This document shows, one piece after another, positions 41,710-51,199 of a stretch of 64,000 bases of DNA (within the stretch, counting starts at the first letter, position 1; each line of letters opens with the position of its first letter). A program made the translations under genes and the position numbers. Below the pieces are notes generated by a model, which searched no databases, had not been told where the DNA came from, and saw only the letters and a program-made list of their open reading frames with translations. The DNA is from Bacillus solitudinis. Lineage in GTDB: Bacteria > Bacillota > Bacilli > Bacillales > Bacillaceae_D. The DNA lies in the NCBI RefSeq assembly GCF_002797395.1, contig NZ_KZ454943.1, positions 4,070,838-4,134,837 of the forward strand, written 5' to 3'.

Positions 41710-42606
41710 ATGAAGGGGAAATTTTCTCCTTTTTTAATATTACTTGCAGCAATACTTTGGGGGACCACTGGAACAACTCAGGCACTTGCTCCGGAAGCAG
41801 CCCATCCGATTGCTATCGGTGCTACTCGCTTAGCAGTCGGAGGTCTATTTTTATTATTAATTGTTTTAATTATAGGAAAGTTGAACTTTAAAAATTGGCC
41901 AATTAAAACAACTCTGCTGGCTTCTTTAAGTATGGCATTGTATCAACCATTATTTTTCTCTGCAGTTACCATAACAGGGGTGGCCATTGGGACAGTAGTA
42001 GCAATTGGCAGTGCCCCTATTTTATCTGGTTTCATTGAATGGATTTATTTAAAAAAACGTCCGCATATCATTTGGTGGTATTCTACTTTTCTATCAATTT
42101 TAGGTTGTCTAATGCTATTTACGAATAAAGAATCAGTATATGTAGACCCTGTTGGAATATTAATGGCTTTGGGGGCGGGTTTATCGTTTGCCGGTTATAC
42201 GCTTGTAAGTAGAGATTTAGTTGAAAAATATTCATCTTTATCGGTAGTTGCCGTTGTGTTCACCCTTAGTGCAATCTTTCTATCGCCATTTTTATTTGTT
42301 TTTGATATGTCTTGGGTAACCAGTTTTCGAGGGGTGGGTGTAAGTCTACAACTTGGGGTGATGGCGACTGGGATTGCATATTTACTTTTTGCCCAAGGTC
42401 TTATCCATGTCTCTTCATCAACTGCAGTTACACTTGCGTTAGCAGAACCATTAACAGCAGCATTATTAGGAGTTTTCATAGTAGGAGAATACTTAAACAC
42501 CACTTCTTGGTTAGGCATGTTCCTCTTAATGCTAGGAATCGGAATATTAATATGGTCGTCCAAAAATCCCGGTAGCAAAAAGGAACGTAGGATGGATCAG
42601 AAATGA
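41710..42606 (+). CDS. DMT-superfamily permease (EamA type)
   Basis: 298 residues from ATG 41710 (GAGGTGAGCAAA upstream). Ten membrane segments in two EamA repeats: ILLAAILWGTTGTTQALAPEAAHPIAIGATRLAVGG begins the first, and ALGAGLSFAGYTLVSRDLVEKY the second. It is close to Bacillus YdcZ/YwfM-like drug/metabolite exporters; the substrate is unknown. The stop overlaps the start of a 38-codon frame. Confidence 0.87.
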   Translation: MKGKFSPFLILLAAILWGTTGTTQALAPEAAHPIAIGATRLAVGGLFLLLIVLIIGKLNFKNWPIKTTLLASLSMALYQPLFFSAVTITGVAIGTVVAIGSAPILSGFIEWIYLKKRPHIIWWYSTFLSILGCLMLFTNKESVYVDPVGILMALGAGLSFAGYTLVSRDLVEKYSSLSVVAVVFTLSAIFLSPFLFVFDMSWVTSFRGVGVSLQLGVMATGIAYLLFAQGLIHVSSSTAVTLALAEPLTAALLGVFIVGEYLNTTSWLGMFLLMLGIGILIWSSKNPGSKKERRMDQK

Positions 42607-42719
42607 GAGACATTGGAAATTGTAAAGAGGTGGTTAAATGGGTATGGCCAAAATTAAAACTAGATATTCGTATTGGCCCGGTCATTAATGTAACAACGGC
42701 ACCGTTTTTCACCCTTTAG
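42603..42719 (+). CDS. Possible 38-residue protein coupled to the permease gene
   Basis: ATG overlaps the TGA of the permease gene (ATGA). The peptide MRDIGNCKEVVKWVWPKLKLDIR... has no known family. It may be the start of a lost downstream gene. Confidence 0.3.
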   Translation: MRDIGNCKEVVKWVWPKLKLDIRIGPVINVTTAPFFTL

Positions 42720-42834
42720 AATTCTCTCAATTTCCTGTATAATAAACAAATATCAAAATTAAGATTATTTTCAGTTTTCTAATGAGTACATAAGATAACC
42801 TCCACACAAAGAATCTAAAAAGGGGATCCATACT

Positions 42835-44766
42835 TTGAATACTAAATTTCTAGATTTATTGTCGCAACGATATGATAGTGAAGAAAAAGTAGTAACAGAG
42901 ATTATTAACCTTGAAGCCATTCTCAATCTACCAAAAGGAACGGAGCATTTTGTTAGTGATTTACACGGAGAGTATCAAGCCTTTCAACATGTGTTACGAA
43001 ATGGCTCTGGTAATGTAAAACAGAAAATACGAGACATCTTTGCTGATGAATTGTCGGAGGACGAAATCAATGAATTTGCGACGTTATTGTATTATCCTGA
43101 AGATAAGATACAGATAATCAAGAATAATGTTGACAGTACAAAAGAGTTACATGAATGGTATACCAAAATCATCAACCATTTGATTAAGCTGCTGCCGTAT
43201 GCCTCTTCCAAATATACACGGTCGAAGCTACGTAAGGCCTTGCCTGATCAGTTTGTCTATATTATCGAAGAGCTCCTCTACAAAACCGAGGAATATAGCA
43301 ATAAGAAAGATTATTATATGAAAATTGTTCAGCAAATTATTTCTCTTGATCAGGCTGACAAGCTTATTGCCGGTTTGGCTTATACGGTTCAGCGGTTGGT
43401 GGTAGATCATCTTCATGTCGTGGGTGATATTTATGATCGGGGACCTGAACCTGAACAGATTATGGATACGTTAATAGATTATCATTCCCTTGATATACAG
43501 TGGGGGAATCATGATGTGCTATGGCTCGGTGCCTTTACGGGGTCCAAGGTTTGTCTTGCGAATATTCTTCGGATCTGTGCGCGTTATGACAATTTGGATA
43601 TTATTGAGGATGCGTATGGTATCAATCTTAGACCGCTACTTAATTTGGCTGAGAAATACTATGGCGATAATCCAGCATTTCGACCAAAGAAACAATCAGA
43701 TAAACACCTAACGGAACAGGAACAGCTGCAAATCACGAAAATCCATCAAGCAATTGCCATGATTCAATTTAAACTCGAAATCCCAATTATCAAGAGACGC
43801 CCATGCTTTAATATGGAAGATCGGCTTTTACTTGAGAAGGTGGATTATGAGAAAAACGAAATCATGCTGTATGGAAACACATATTCACTGGAGAATACCT
43901 GCTTTGCAACGGTTAATCCAGAACAACCCGAGCAATTATTAGAGGAAGAAGAGCAGGTCTTGAATAAGCTCTTATTGTCTGTCCAGCATTCTGAAAAGTT
44001 GGCCAGACATATGAATTTTTTAATGAAAAAGGGAAGTCTCTATCTGAGATATAACGGGAATCTTTTGATCCATGGCTGTATCCCATTGGATGAACAAGGC
44101 AATATGGAGAAGATGGTGATTGAAGGGAAGGCCTACGCCGGTCGTGACTTACTAGATCGGTTTGAACAGGATTTACGACACGCATTTGCCCATCCAGAAG
44201 AAACAGATGATTTGGCTACAGATATGGTCTGGTATTTATGGACTGGGGAAAAATCGTCTCTATTTGGGAAGCGAGCCATGACCACCTTTGAACGTTATTT
44301 CATTCAGGACAAAACAACCCATAAAGAAAAAAAGAACCCATACTATTACTTGCGGGAACAGGAAGAAATCTGCCAGAAGATGTTAAGAGAGTTTGATCTT
44401 GATCCTGAACAAGGCCATATCATTAATGGACATACCCCTGTCAAAGAAATCGACGGAGAAAATCCAATCAAAGCAAATGGAAAAATGCTCGTCATTGATG
44501 GCGGATTCTCCAAGGCCTATCAATCGACAACTGGAATTGCGGGATATACGCTATTATACAATTCTTTCGGGATGCAGCTAGTTGCCCACAAGCACTTTAA
44601 CTCCAAAGAAGAGGTGCTCCAAAACGGAACAGATGTTTTATCAGTCAGACGATTGGTCGATAAAGAACTTGAGAGAAAAAAGGTATCCGAAACGAATGTC
44701 GGAGAGGAATTACGACAGGAGATCTCGATGTTGAAGAGTTTGATGGAGTATCGGTATATGAAGTAG
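42835..44766 (+). CDS. fbp: Fructose-1,6-bisphosphatase class III
   Basis: 643 residues, the normal length for Firmicute Fbp. Metallophosphatase motifs: [13 protein letters not shown] (DxH), [16 protein letters not shown] (GDxxDRG), [12 protein letters not shown] (GNHD), INGHTPVKE and DGGFSKAY. It dephosphorylates fructose 1,6-bisphosphate in gluconeogenesis. The TTG start follows AAAAGGGGATCC. A TATAAT at 42738 is a good -10. The terminator at 44783 ends the transcript. Confidence 0.97.
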   Translation: MNTKFLDLLSQRYDSEEKVVTEIINLEAILNLPKGTEHFVSDLHGEYQAFQHVLRNGSGNVKQKIRDIFADELSEDEINEFATLLYYPEDKIQIIKNNVDSTKELHEWYTKIINHLIKLLPYASSKYTRSKLRKALPDQFVYIIEELLYKTEEYSNKKDYYMKIVQQIISLDQADKLIAGLAYTVQRLVVDHLHVVGDIYDRGPEPEQIMDTLIDYHSLDIQWGNHDVLWLGAFTGSKVCLANILRICARYDNLDIIEDAYGINLRPLLNLAEKYYGDNPAFRPKKQSDKHLTEQEQLQITKIHQAIAMIQFKLEIPIIKRRPCFNMEDRLLLEKVDYEKNEIMLYGNTYSLENTCFATVNPEQPEQLLEEEEQVLNKLLLSVQHSEKLARHMNFLMKKGSLYLRYNGNLLIHGCIPLDEQGNMEKMVIEGKAYAGRDLLDRFEQDLRHAFAHPEETDDLATDMVWYLWTGEKSSLFGKRAMTTFERYFIQDKTTHKEKKNPYYYLREQEEICQKMLREFDLDPEQGHIINGHTPVKEIDGENPIKANGKMLVIDGGFSKAYQSTTGIAGYTLLYNSFGMQLVAHKHFNSKEEVLQNGTDVLSVRRLVDKELERKKVSETNVGEELRQEISMLKSLMEYRYMK

Positions 44767-44782
44767 AAATAATCTTCAAAAA

Positions 44783-44820
44783 AAAACCCTCGTAAAGGCA
44801 TTTTCTACGAGGGTTTTTTG
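44783..44820 (+). terminator. Intrinsic terminator of fbp
   Basis: AACCCTCGTA / TACGAGGGTT perfect stem then T-run. After it, 44821-45055 holds one more hairpin (GCCGTTGGAGA / TTCCCCAACAGC near 44992-45016) with a T-run at 45027 and no gene. Confidence 0.88.
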
Positions 44821-45055
44821 GTGTGAGAGAAAAAGGCCATATGTTGGAGTACGAGTTGAACTTTATGGTTTTACCAAAATCCAGTAATCGTTGAGAGAAC
44901 GATTTAGGTGCTTATGATTCTGAAGGGGAAAGTTAGACCAAATTATTGAAATGCCACTTAACTATACATTATCGCCGGGTTGATGCTAGAGGCCGTTGGA
45001 GATATTCCCCAACAGCTTAGCGTTTCTTTTTTTGAGTGATACGTTTTTGCTTACC

Positions 45056-46051
45056 CTAGAGAGATGACTCCCTTATTACTATCTCTGGGGGTAGCACAAT
45101 TTTTCTATTATTTTGGCTCGAGTTTCCTTCAATTTTATCCACTAGCATTTGAACACCTAAATAACCAAAATCATAGGCTGGCTGTGCTGCAACTGTAAAA
45201 AAGTCACTCATTGGCCCAACATCATCAAAGCAAACAAATGCCATATCTTTTGGTATGTTCAATCCTCGCTCCTTCAGCTTTTTCATCATTGTTACGGCAA
45301 TAAAGTTATTTGCTGCAAAAATGGCAGTAGGCTTCAAAGAGGCAGGAAGATCCAGTAAGATATCAATAATCGTTGTTTCGCTTCGCTGTTTATAATCGGT
45401 TTCAAAAATGAGTGCTTCAACAACTGGAAGATTATAAAATTGTAAGGACTCTATATAGGCTTGTTTTCGCTCTCGAGCAGTGGATATATGCGACGGGCCA
45501 TTAATCAGTGCGATTTTTTTGTGACCGTTTTCGATTAGATGCTTCATTAACCCTCGCGTTCCTTCATGACTGTTCCCAAGCACTATATCTGATTCTAAGC
45601 CGTTAATTTCTCGGTCAAGAATAACAAAAGGTATCCGATTTTTAATGAGTTTTTGTACATTTTTTTTCGAATGATCTCCTGAAGGTGCTATTAAAACACC
45701 ATCGACTCTTGATTCTAAAAGCATTTGAATGTATTTTGACTCTTTATTAATATCTTCATCACTGTTACTAAAAATCACTTGATAGCCGAGCTGAAGGGCC
45801 TTATCTTCGGCACCACGGGCTACCTTTGTAAAGAAAGGGTTGCTAATATCAGTGATCAGTAGTGAAAGAATTTTGGTTGTTTTAGAAATGAGGCTGCGAG
45901 CCGTTTTATTCGGGATATAGTTTAACGTTTCAATTGCTTGTTCCACTTTTAATTTCGTGGATTTACTAATAGGGCCTTTTTGATTAATGACCCTAGATAC
46001 GGTCATAGGTGAAACTTCAGCCAATTTGGCTACATCGTAAATGGTTGCCAT
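45056..46051 (-). CDS. LacI-family repressor of the fucose operon
   Basis: 331 residues from ATG 46051 (AAAGGGACG upstream; an in-frame TTG 24 bases earlier overlaps that site). The HTH MATIYDVAKLAEVSPMTVSRVINQKGPISKSTKLKVEQAI is typical. The sugar-binding domain (60-331) follows the PurR/RbsR pattern (SLLITDISNPFFTKVARGAEDKA, GLESDIVLGNSHEGTRGLMKHL, AIFAANNFIAVTMMKKLKERGL). It is divergent from the fucose genes and probably binds the palindrome at 46165. The effector may be fucose or a fuconate intermediate. Confidence 0.9.
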   Translation of the reverse strand: MATIYDVAKLAEVSPMTVSRVINQKGPISKSTKLKVEQAIETLNYIPNKTARSLISKTTKILSLLITDISNPFFTKVARGAEDKALQLGYQVIFSNSDEDINKESKYIQMLLESRVDGVLIAPSGDHSKKNVQKLIKNRIPFVILDREINGLESDIVLGNSHEGTRGLMKHLIENGHKKIALINGPSHISTARERKQAYIESLQFYNLPVVEALIFETDYKQRSETTIIDILLDLPASLKPTAIFAANNFIAVTMMKKLKERGLNIPKDMAFVCFDDVGPMSDFFTVAAQPAYDFGYLGVQMLVDKIEGNSSQNNRKIVLPPEIVIRESSL

Positions 46052-46133
46052 AAAAAAACGTCCCTTTCTTGACATACAATAGCATTAATAATAGTGGAAG
46101 AGCATAAAGATTACAACTCTATTATAGTTTATG

Positions 46134-46178
46134 TTGACAGCAAAAAGAAGTTTTGTTATTTTTGTGTTACCGGTATCA
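46134..46178 (+). promoter_or_regulatory. Promoter and LacI-type operator of the fucose operon
   Basis: TTGACA (46134-46139), 17 bases, then TATTTT (46157-46162). The near-palindrome TGTTACCGGTATCA (46165-46178), centred on ACCGGT, covers the expected start of transcription. Confidence 0.6.
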
Positions 46179-46262
46179 TAAAAATAACATAGATGATTAA
46201 TTTGAATCGATCAGTACGTGAGGTAAGAAAGGAATTATTTATAAGATTTATTTATTCAATAA

Positions 46263-46276
46263 TGAAAGCGATTTCG
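46263..46276 (+). promoter_or_regulatory. Candidate cre site (CcpA)
   Basis: TGAAAGCGATTTCG matches the cre consensus WTGNAANCGNWNNCA-type at all but the last base. It lies between promoter and first gene, as expected for catabolite repression of a sugar operon. Confidence 0.55.
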
Positions 46277-46314
46277 ATGTAGTGATGACTAGTCAAAGGA
46301 AAGGGGGGAATGGA

Positions 46315-46623
46315 ATGGCAGAAAAAACATTTAGTGCTGGAATTACATGCATTGTCATGAATGAACAGGACAATGTTGTAACGTTGTTAAGGGATGTTAA
46401 AGAAAATGAGCAAATTAGCTTCGATATGAATGGTGAGAAACGAACATTGGTTGTGAAGCAAGATGTAGGGTTTGGCCATAAGCTTGCTCTTCGGTCAATT
46501 GAAGAATCTGAAACAATTTATAAATATGGTGAGTCAATTGGGGTAGCAGCAACTACGATTCAAATAGGTGAGCATGTTCATGTTCACAATCTCCTCGGTG
46601 TACGTGGACGAGGGGACAAATAA
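46315..46623 (+). CDS. UxaA-family dehydratase, small SAF subunit
   Basis: 102 residues from ATG 46315 (AAAGGGGGGAATGG upstream). SAF domain: DNVVTLLRDVKENEQISFDMNGEKRTLVVKQDVGFGHKLALRSIEESETIYKYGESIGVA and the end HVHVHNLLGVRGRGDK. In altronate and galactarate dehydratases this forms the N-terminal part or a separate small subunit. It pairs with the next gene. The likely step is dehydration of L-fuconate to 2-keto-3-deoxy-L-fuconate. Confidence 0.85.
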   Translation: MAEKTFSAGITCIVMNEQDNVVTLLRDVKENEQISFDMNGEKRTLVVKQDVGFGHKLALRSIEESETIYKYGESIGVAATTIQIGEHVHVHNLLGVRGRGDK

Positions 46624-46643
46624 CGGGTAAGGGAGTGAAAGAG

Positions 46644-47804
46644 ATGACAATGATTAAAGGGTACCGTCGTCCAGACGGAAAAGTAGGAATTCGAAACCAT
46701 CTATTATTGTTACCAACTGTCGTTTGTGCCAACCAGGTTGTCAACCGTATTCAGCAGCAAACACCGGGGTCGGTGGCGATTCCTCATCAACATGGCTGTA
46801 GTCAGGTTGGAAATGATAAGGAACAAACACATAAAGTACTTGTTGGTATGGGGAAGAATCCGAATGTTGGGGCTGTGCTAGTTGTAAGTTTAGGCTGTGA
46901 AGTCATGAATGCTGAACAGATTCGTGACGAAATTGCCGAAACAGGGAAACCAGTCGTTTGGATTGATATCCAAGATGAGGGCGGCTCTGTAAATACAATA
47001 AAAAAAGGGATAGAAGTTGCAGATGAACTCTATCAACAGATTTCTAGTTTACCAGTTGAAGATATTCCTTTATCTGAGATTGCTGTTGGAGTGAAATGTG
47101 GGGGATCGGACACGACGTCTGGACTTTGCAGCAATCCTGCTCTTGGAAAAACGTCAGACCTCATTATTAAAAATGGCGGAAGCATTATTATGGGTGAGAC
47201 AACCGAGATTATTGGGGCTGAACACATCTTAGCTAAAAAAGCTGTCAATAAACAGGTGAGTCAAAAGCTGTACTCTGCCATCGAACGTTTTGAAAAAGAA
47301 ATTAAACGTATGGGTGTCGATATGCGTGGCGGAAACCCGAGCCCTGGTAACATTGAAGGTGGACTTTCTAGTATTGAAGAAAAATCGTTAGGGTGCATTA
47401 GTAAAGCAGGAACAGCGCCGTTGCAGGGTGTTTTTGAATATGCAGATCCCGTTCCCGGAAAGGGATTTTATTTTATGGACTCTCCAGGAAATGATATCGA
47501 ATGTGTTTCGGGCATGGCGGCTGCAGGTGTTCAAGTTGTTTGCTTCACGACAGGGCGCGGAACACCGACTGGAAATCCAATCGTCCCGGTTATAAAAATT
47601 TCTGGAAACGAACTTGCAGCCAAAAAAATGGCTGACAATATCGATATTGATACGAGCCCCGTATTACAAGGGGAAGAAACACTTGAACAAGCGGGTGAAC
47701 GGATTTTTAAAGAGATTGTCAATGTCGCTTCCGGGGAGGAAACAAAGGCAGAGATTCTCGGTCATCAAGAGTTTAGTATTAGTCGGATTGGAATCAGCTT
47801 GTAG
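46644..47804 (+). CDS. UxaA-family dehydratase, large subunit
   Basis: 386 residues from ATG 46644 (AAGGGAGTGAAAG upstream). Conserved UxaA/GarD blocks GYRRPDGKVGIRNHLLLLPTVVCANQV, HQHGCSQVGNDKEQT, VSLGCEVMN, VKCGGSDTTSGLCSNPALG, and CFTTGRGTPTGNPIVPVIKISGN, with Cys/His residues that bind Fe or Mn. The family removes water from sugar acids. The context argues for L-fuconate rather than altronate, because all later genes fit fucose. Confidence 0.88.
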   Translation: MTMIKGYRRPDGKVGIRNHLLLLPTVVCANQVVNRIQQQTPGSVAIPHQHGCSQVGNDKEQTHKVLVGMGKNPNVGAVLVVSLGCEVMNAEQIRDEIAETGKPVVWIDIQDEGGSVNTIKKGIEVADELYQQISSLPVEDIPLSEIAVGVKCGGSDTTSGLCSNPALGKTSDLIIKNGGSIIMGETTEIIGAEHILAKKAVNKQVSQKLYSAIERFEKEIKRMGVDMRGGNPSPGNIEGGLSSIEEKSLGCISKAGTAPLQGVFEYADPVPGKGFYFMDSPGNDIECVSGMAAAGVQVVCFTTGRGTPTGNPIVPVIKISGNELAAKKMADNIDIDTSPVLQGEETLEQAGERIFKEIVNVASGEETKAEILGHQEFSISRIGISL

Positions 47805-47845
47805 AAGGTAAGTTCCTCAATCTATTGTTGAAAAGGAGTGAACGT

Positions 47846-48640
47846 ATGAAACGCTTAGTAGAGAAAACGGCTTTAGTTACTGGTGGAAGTCGTGGAATAG
47901 GGAAAGCCATTGTGTTGAGGTTAGCAGAAGAAGGTGCCAATGTTGCTATCAACTATCACTCTGACAGGTCACAGAACCAGGCGGAGGAGCTAAAACAAGA
48001 AGTTGAGAAATTAGGGAGAAAGGCACTAGTGGTCAAGGCCGATGTTGGAAGCAAAATAGAAGTAGAACGGATGATGGAAAAAGTAGAGAAAGAATTGGGC
48101 GAGGTTGAAATTTTAGTAAATAATGCTGGGATTGCTCCGTTTGAACCATTTATGCAGGTGACCGAAGAAACTTGGGACAGAACGTATAATACCAATGTGA
48201 AATCTATCTTTCTTGCTTCACAGCTTGCCGCTAAAAAAATGATTCCTAAACGCTACGGTAAAATTATCAATGTGTTGTCTACCGCTAGTTTAATGGTTAC
48301 AAGTCCGGTGATTCCACATTATCAATCTTCTAAAGCGGCAGGTCATATGCTTACAAAAGGAATGGCGATTGAATTAGGACCTTATAACATTAATGTAAAT
48401 GCAGTAGGTCCTAGCACAATTGATACCGACATGTGTACGGATTTTCTAGCAGATCCGGACATTAGACGAAAGGAAGAAGAGGCGAATCCGATGAAACGTT
48501 TAGGGACAGCTAAACAAATTGGTGATGCGGTTGCTTTTTTAGCATCGGATGAAGCAATGCAAATTAATGGACACTTACTCATGGTTGATGGGGGATTAAC
48601 CGTGAAGGCAGCCCAACCCGAGGATCATCTTGAACATTAA
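47846..48640 (+). CDS. SDR dehydrogenase 1 of the fucose operon
   Basis: 264 residues from ATG 47846 (AAAAGGAGTGAACGT upstream). TALVTGGSRGIGKAI (TGxxxGIG), NNAG, catalytic VLSTAS...PHYQSSKAAG (Ser-Tyr-Lys), and NPMKRLGTAKQIGDAVAFLASDEAMQINGHLLMVDGGL. Classical SDR length. Candidate roles are oxidation of L-fucose at C1 or of 2-keto-3-deoxy-L-fuconate at C4. Confidence 0.85.
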   Translation: MKRLVEKTALVTGGSRGIGKAIVLRLAEEGANVAINYHSDRSQNQAEELKQEVEKLGRKALVVKADVGSKIEVERMMEKVEKELGEVEILVNNAGIAPFEPFMQVTEETWDRTYNTNVKSIFLASQLAAKKMIPKRYGKIINVLSTASLMVTSPVIPHYQSSKAAGHMLTKGMAIELGPYNINVNAVGPSTIDTDMCTDFLADPDIRRKEEEANPMKRLGTAKQIGDAVAFLASDEAMQINGHLLMVDGGLTVKAAQPEDHLEH

Positions 48641-48658
48641 CAAGGAGGAATGATAAAG

Positions 48659-49432
48659 ATGAGGTTAAAGAATAAAGTGATACTCATAACGGGGGCAGGC
48701 TCCGGTATTGGCAAAAGCACAGCTCTTCTATTCGCAAAAGAAGGGGGAACTGTGATTGTTAATGATTTAGATGAGAAAAGTGGAAACCAAGCAGTAGAGG
48801 AAATTCGTTCTCAAAATGGGAAAGCTCATTTTATTCAAGCAGATGTAACGGATTCAGAGTCTGTCAAAGCGATGGTTTCTGAAGCCATTCAATTGTATTC
48901 CCGAATTGATGTATTATTTAATAATGCTGGGATCAGTGGTGTCGGAAGGCTTCATGAAATCGAGCTCGATTCTTGGAACAAAACGATGAATGTTAACATA
49001 AATGGGGTCATGCTACCGAGTAAATATGTGATTCCTCATATGATGGAACAAAAAAACGGTTCAATTATTAACATGTCCTCGTGTATTGCGGAAATGGGAC
49101 TTGCCAATCGGGCATCCTATTCCACCACAAAGGGAGCGATTTTAGCTTTAACAAAATCGATGCAAGTGGATTATGCCGCTTTTAATATACGAGTAAATGC
49201 GCTATTACCAGGGACAATTTTTACCCCTTTTGTAGAGAACTATTTAAAAACGTCGTACAATAATCCTGAAGAAGCTATTGAAAAGATTAAGACTCGTCAA
49301 TTAAGTGGGCAATTAGGAAAACCAGAAGATGTTGCATATGCGGCTCTCTTCCTCGCTTCGGATGAATCAACATTCATGATGGGGTCACCGCTTTATATTG
49401 ACGGTGGGGTTGTGTTTGGTAAAGATGCGTAA
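48659..49432 (+). CDS. SDR dehydrogenase 2 of the fucose operon
   Basis: 257 residues from ATG 48659 (AAGGAGGAATG upstream; an ATG three codons earlier is too close to it). ILITGAGSGIGKSTALLFAKEGGTVIVNDLDE (NAD-type Asp after strand 2), NNAGISG, MSSCIAEMGLANRASYSTTKGAI (Ser-Tyr-Lys), ending SPLYIDGGVVF. It resembles 2-keto-3-deoxy-L-fuconate 4-dehydrogenases, which form the 2,4-diketo acid split by the next gene product. Confidence 0.85.
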   Translation: MRLKNKVILITGAGSGIGKSTALLFAKEGGTVIVNDLDEKSGNQAVEEIRSQNGKAHFIQADVTDSESVKAMVSEAIQLYSRIDVLFNNAGISGVGRLHEIELDSWNKTMNVNINGVMLPSKYVIPHMMEQKNGSIINMSSCIAEMGLANRASYSTTKGAILALTKSMQVDYAAFNIRVNALLPGTIFTPFVENYLKTSYNNPEEAIEKIKTRQLSGQLGKPEDVAYAALFLASDESTFMMGSPLYIDGGVVFGKDA

Positions 49433-49456
49433 GTTATTTTAAAGGAGGATAAAACA

Positions 49457-50347
49457 ATGAAACTAGTAACATTTTTAAAAGAAGGAAATCAAGCGTTAGG
49501 TGTGAAAACGGAGGAAGGAATCCTTGATATTCAAGCAGCGTTAGAGAAACATCCAAATCCAGATGTTCCTACAAATGTAATGGACGTCATTGCTGGAGGA
49601 GAAGAGGCGGTTTCGGCCATTGAAGCATACATAAATGCTCTTTCAAGTGACTTTTCAGCACGATTAAACGTAGAAGAAATCAAGTGGGAACCATGCGTAA
49701 CACATCCAAATAAAATTATTTGTGTTGGTTTGAACTATCGAAGACATGCAGACGAAACGAATGCGCCATATCCGGAAGTGCCAATTTTATTCAATAAATT
49801 CAATAATACACTTACAGGTCATAACTGTGAGATAGCCGTTCCAAAAGTGACCGAAAAATTAGATTACGAAGTAGAGTTAGGGGTAGTGATTGGGAAAAAG
49901 GCTAAATATGTTAGTAAGGAAGAAGCACTAAATCATGTATTTGGCTATTGCACGGTTAATGATTTGTCTGCTCGTGATTTGCAAATGAAAACGCCACAAT
50001 GGCTTTTAGGTAAAACCTGCGATGATTTCAGTCCTGTAGGTCCTTATTTAGTGACAGCTGATGAAGTTGGGAATCCTAATGATTTAAATCTAAAAACCTA
50101 TGTAAATGGTGAAGTTCGTCAAAATTCAAATACGTCTGACATGATTTTTTATGTCGATGAAATCGTTAGCTACATTTCTCAGCATATGACATTAACTCCT
50201 GGAGACCTCATTCTGACTGGTACCCCAGAAGGTGTTGTTTTAGGATATCCTGAAGCGGACCAAGTATATCTTCAACCTGGTGATGAGGTGACGGTTGAAA
50301 TTGATAAGTTAGGTGCCCTAACGAATCGATTTGTTGCTGATAAATAA
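49457..50347 (+). CDS. FAH-family hydrolase, likely 2,4-diketo-3-deoxy-L-fuconate hydrolase
   Basis: 296 residues. FAH core: KIICVGLNYRRHADETNAPYPEVPILFNKFNNTLTG, LDYEVELGVVIGKKAKYV (E-x-E metal ligands), YCTVNDLSARDLQMKTPQWLLGKTCDDFSPVGPYLV (Asp ligand and Lys) and LTPGDLILTGTPEGVV. In the non-phosphorylating fucose pathway this enzyme cleaves the diketo acid to pyruvate and L-lactate. AAAGGAGGATAAAACA precedes the ATG. Confidence 0.9.
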   Translation: MKLVTFLKEGNQALGVKTEEGILDIQAALEKHPNPDVPTNVMDVIAGGEEAVSAIEAYINALSSDFSARLNVEEIKWEPCVTHPNKIICVGLNYRRHADETNAPYPEVPILFNKFNNTLTGHNCEIAVPKVTEKLDYEVELGVVIGKKAKYVSKEEALNHVFGYCTVNDLSARDLQMKTPQWLLGKTCDDFSPVGPYLVTADEVGNPNDLNLKTYVNGEVRQNSNTSDMIFYVDEIVSYISQHMTLTPGDLILTGTPEGVVLGYPEADQVYLQPGDEVTVEIDKLGALTNRFVADK

Positions 50348-50368
50348 TAGGATAGGAGGTGCGGCGAC

Positions 50369-50800
50369 ATGTTAAAAGGGATACCGTCTATTTTGTCTCC
50401 TGATCTTATGAAAATTATGCTTGAGATGGGACATGGGGATGAATTAGTGATTGCCGATGGAAACTTTCCAGCAGCATCATGTACGAATCGACTTGTTCGT
50501 GCCGATGGTCATGAGATCATTGAGTTACTAGATGCCATTCTTACCTTTTTCCCTATCGATACGTATGTTGAAAAGCCAGTTTCACTAATGGAAGTTGTTC
50601 CCGGTGATCCAGTTGAACCAAAGATTTGGAATCAGTACAACGAAATCATTCTTAAGCATGAGCCTCGCTTTCAAGGATTTGAAATGGTCGAACGTTTTCA
50701 TTTTTATGACCGGGCTAAGAAAAGCTATGCAATTGTCGCTTCCAGTGAACAGGCCCTTTATGCGAATATCATTATAAAAAAAGGTGTCATTAAAATCTGA
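50369..50800 (+). CDS. fucU: L-fucose mutarotase (FucU/RbsD family)
   Basis: 143 residues. MLKGIPSILSPDLMKIMLEMGHGDELVIADGNFPA with the catalytic His (residue 22) and Asp (30), and the end HFYDRAKKSYAIVASSEQALYANIIIKKGVI are diagnostic of RbsD/FucU. It interconverts alpha- and beta-L-fucopyranose. ATAGGAGGTGCGGCGAC precedes the ATG. A complex hairpin element follows. Confidence 0.92.
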   Translation: MLKGIPSILSPDLMKIMLEMGHGDELVIADGNFPAASCTNRLVRADGHEIIELLDAILTFFPIDTYVEKPVSLMEVVPGDPVEPKIWNQYNEIILKHEPRFQGFEMVERFHFYDRAKKSYAIVASSEQALYANIIIKKGVIKI

Positions 50801-50859
50801 GGATAGTATAAGACCCACTGGAGCTAAATTTTGCTTCATTGGATTTTTTGTAGAAATCA

Positions 50860-51067
50860 AAACCCTAGGCTCGGCGAGGCCACTGAAAAACCCTTTGAAA
50901 GCATTTCGAGGAAGTAGTAATGGCTTCACTCGTTGCGCGCCTTGCTATGAGAAAATCACTCATAGCAAGGCTTTTCAAAACCAGGCAACGGCTCCGCGCA
51001 TTACTAAGAGGGCACTGAAATAGGAAAAGCACCCTTTTTCAGTGCCCTCGGCGAGGCCTAGGGTTTC
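50860..51067. repeat. Nested inverted-repeat element
   Basis: Outer arms AAACCCTAGGC (50860-50870) and GCCTAGGGTTT (51057-51067); inside each a GGCGAGGC and CACTGAAA block. Two strong hairpins lie within: GCCTTGCTATGAG / CTCATAGCAAGGC (50939-50971, followed by TTTTC) and GAGGGCACTGAA / TTCAGTGCCCTC (51009-51050). The first works as a terminator after fucU. The whole looks like a small mobile or REP-like unit of about 208 bp. The rest of the gap to 51199 has no gene. Confidence 0.7.
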
Positions 51068-51199
51068 AAAAAGCTTCTAGCGAGGTATAAAAAAAGCTCC
51101 CCCGTGGTGCTAAACTAAATTTACTTCGCCAATCACACCAAAAATAAATGTGTTCTCATTGGTGGGGTCTTTAATTCAAAAGAATGAAGGAGGTTACGA

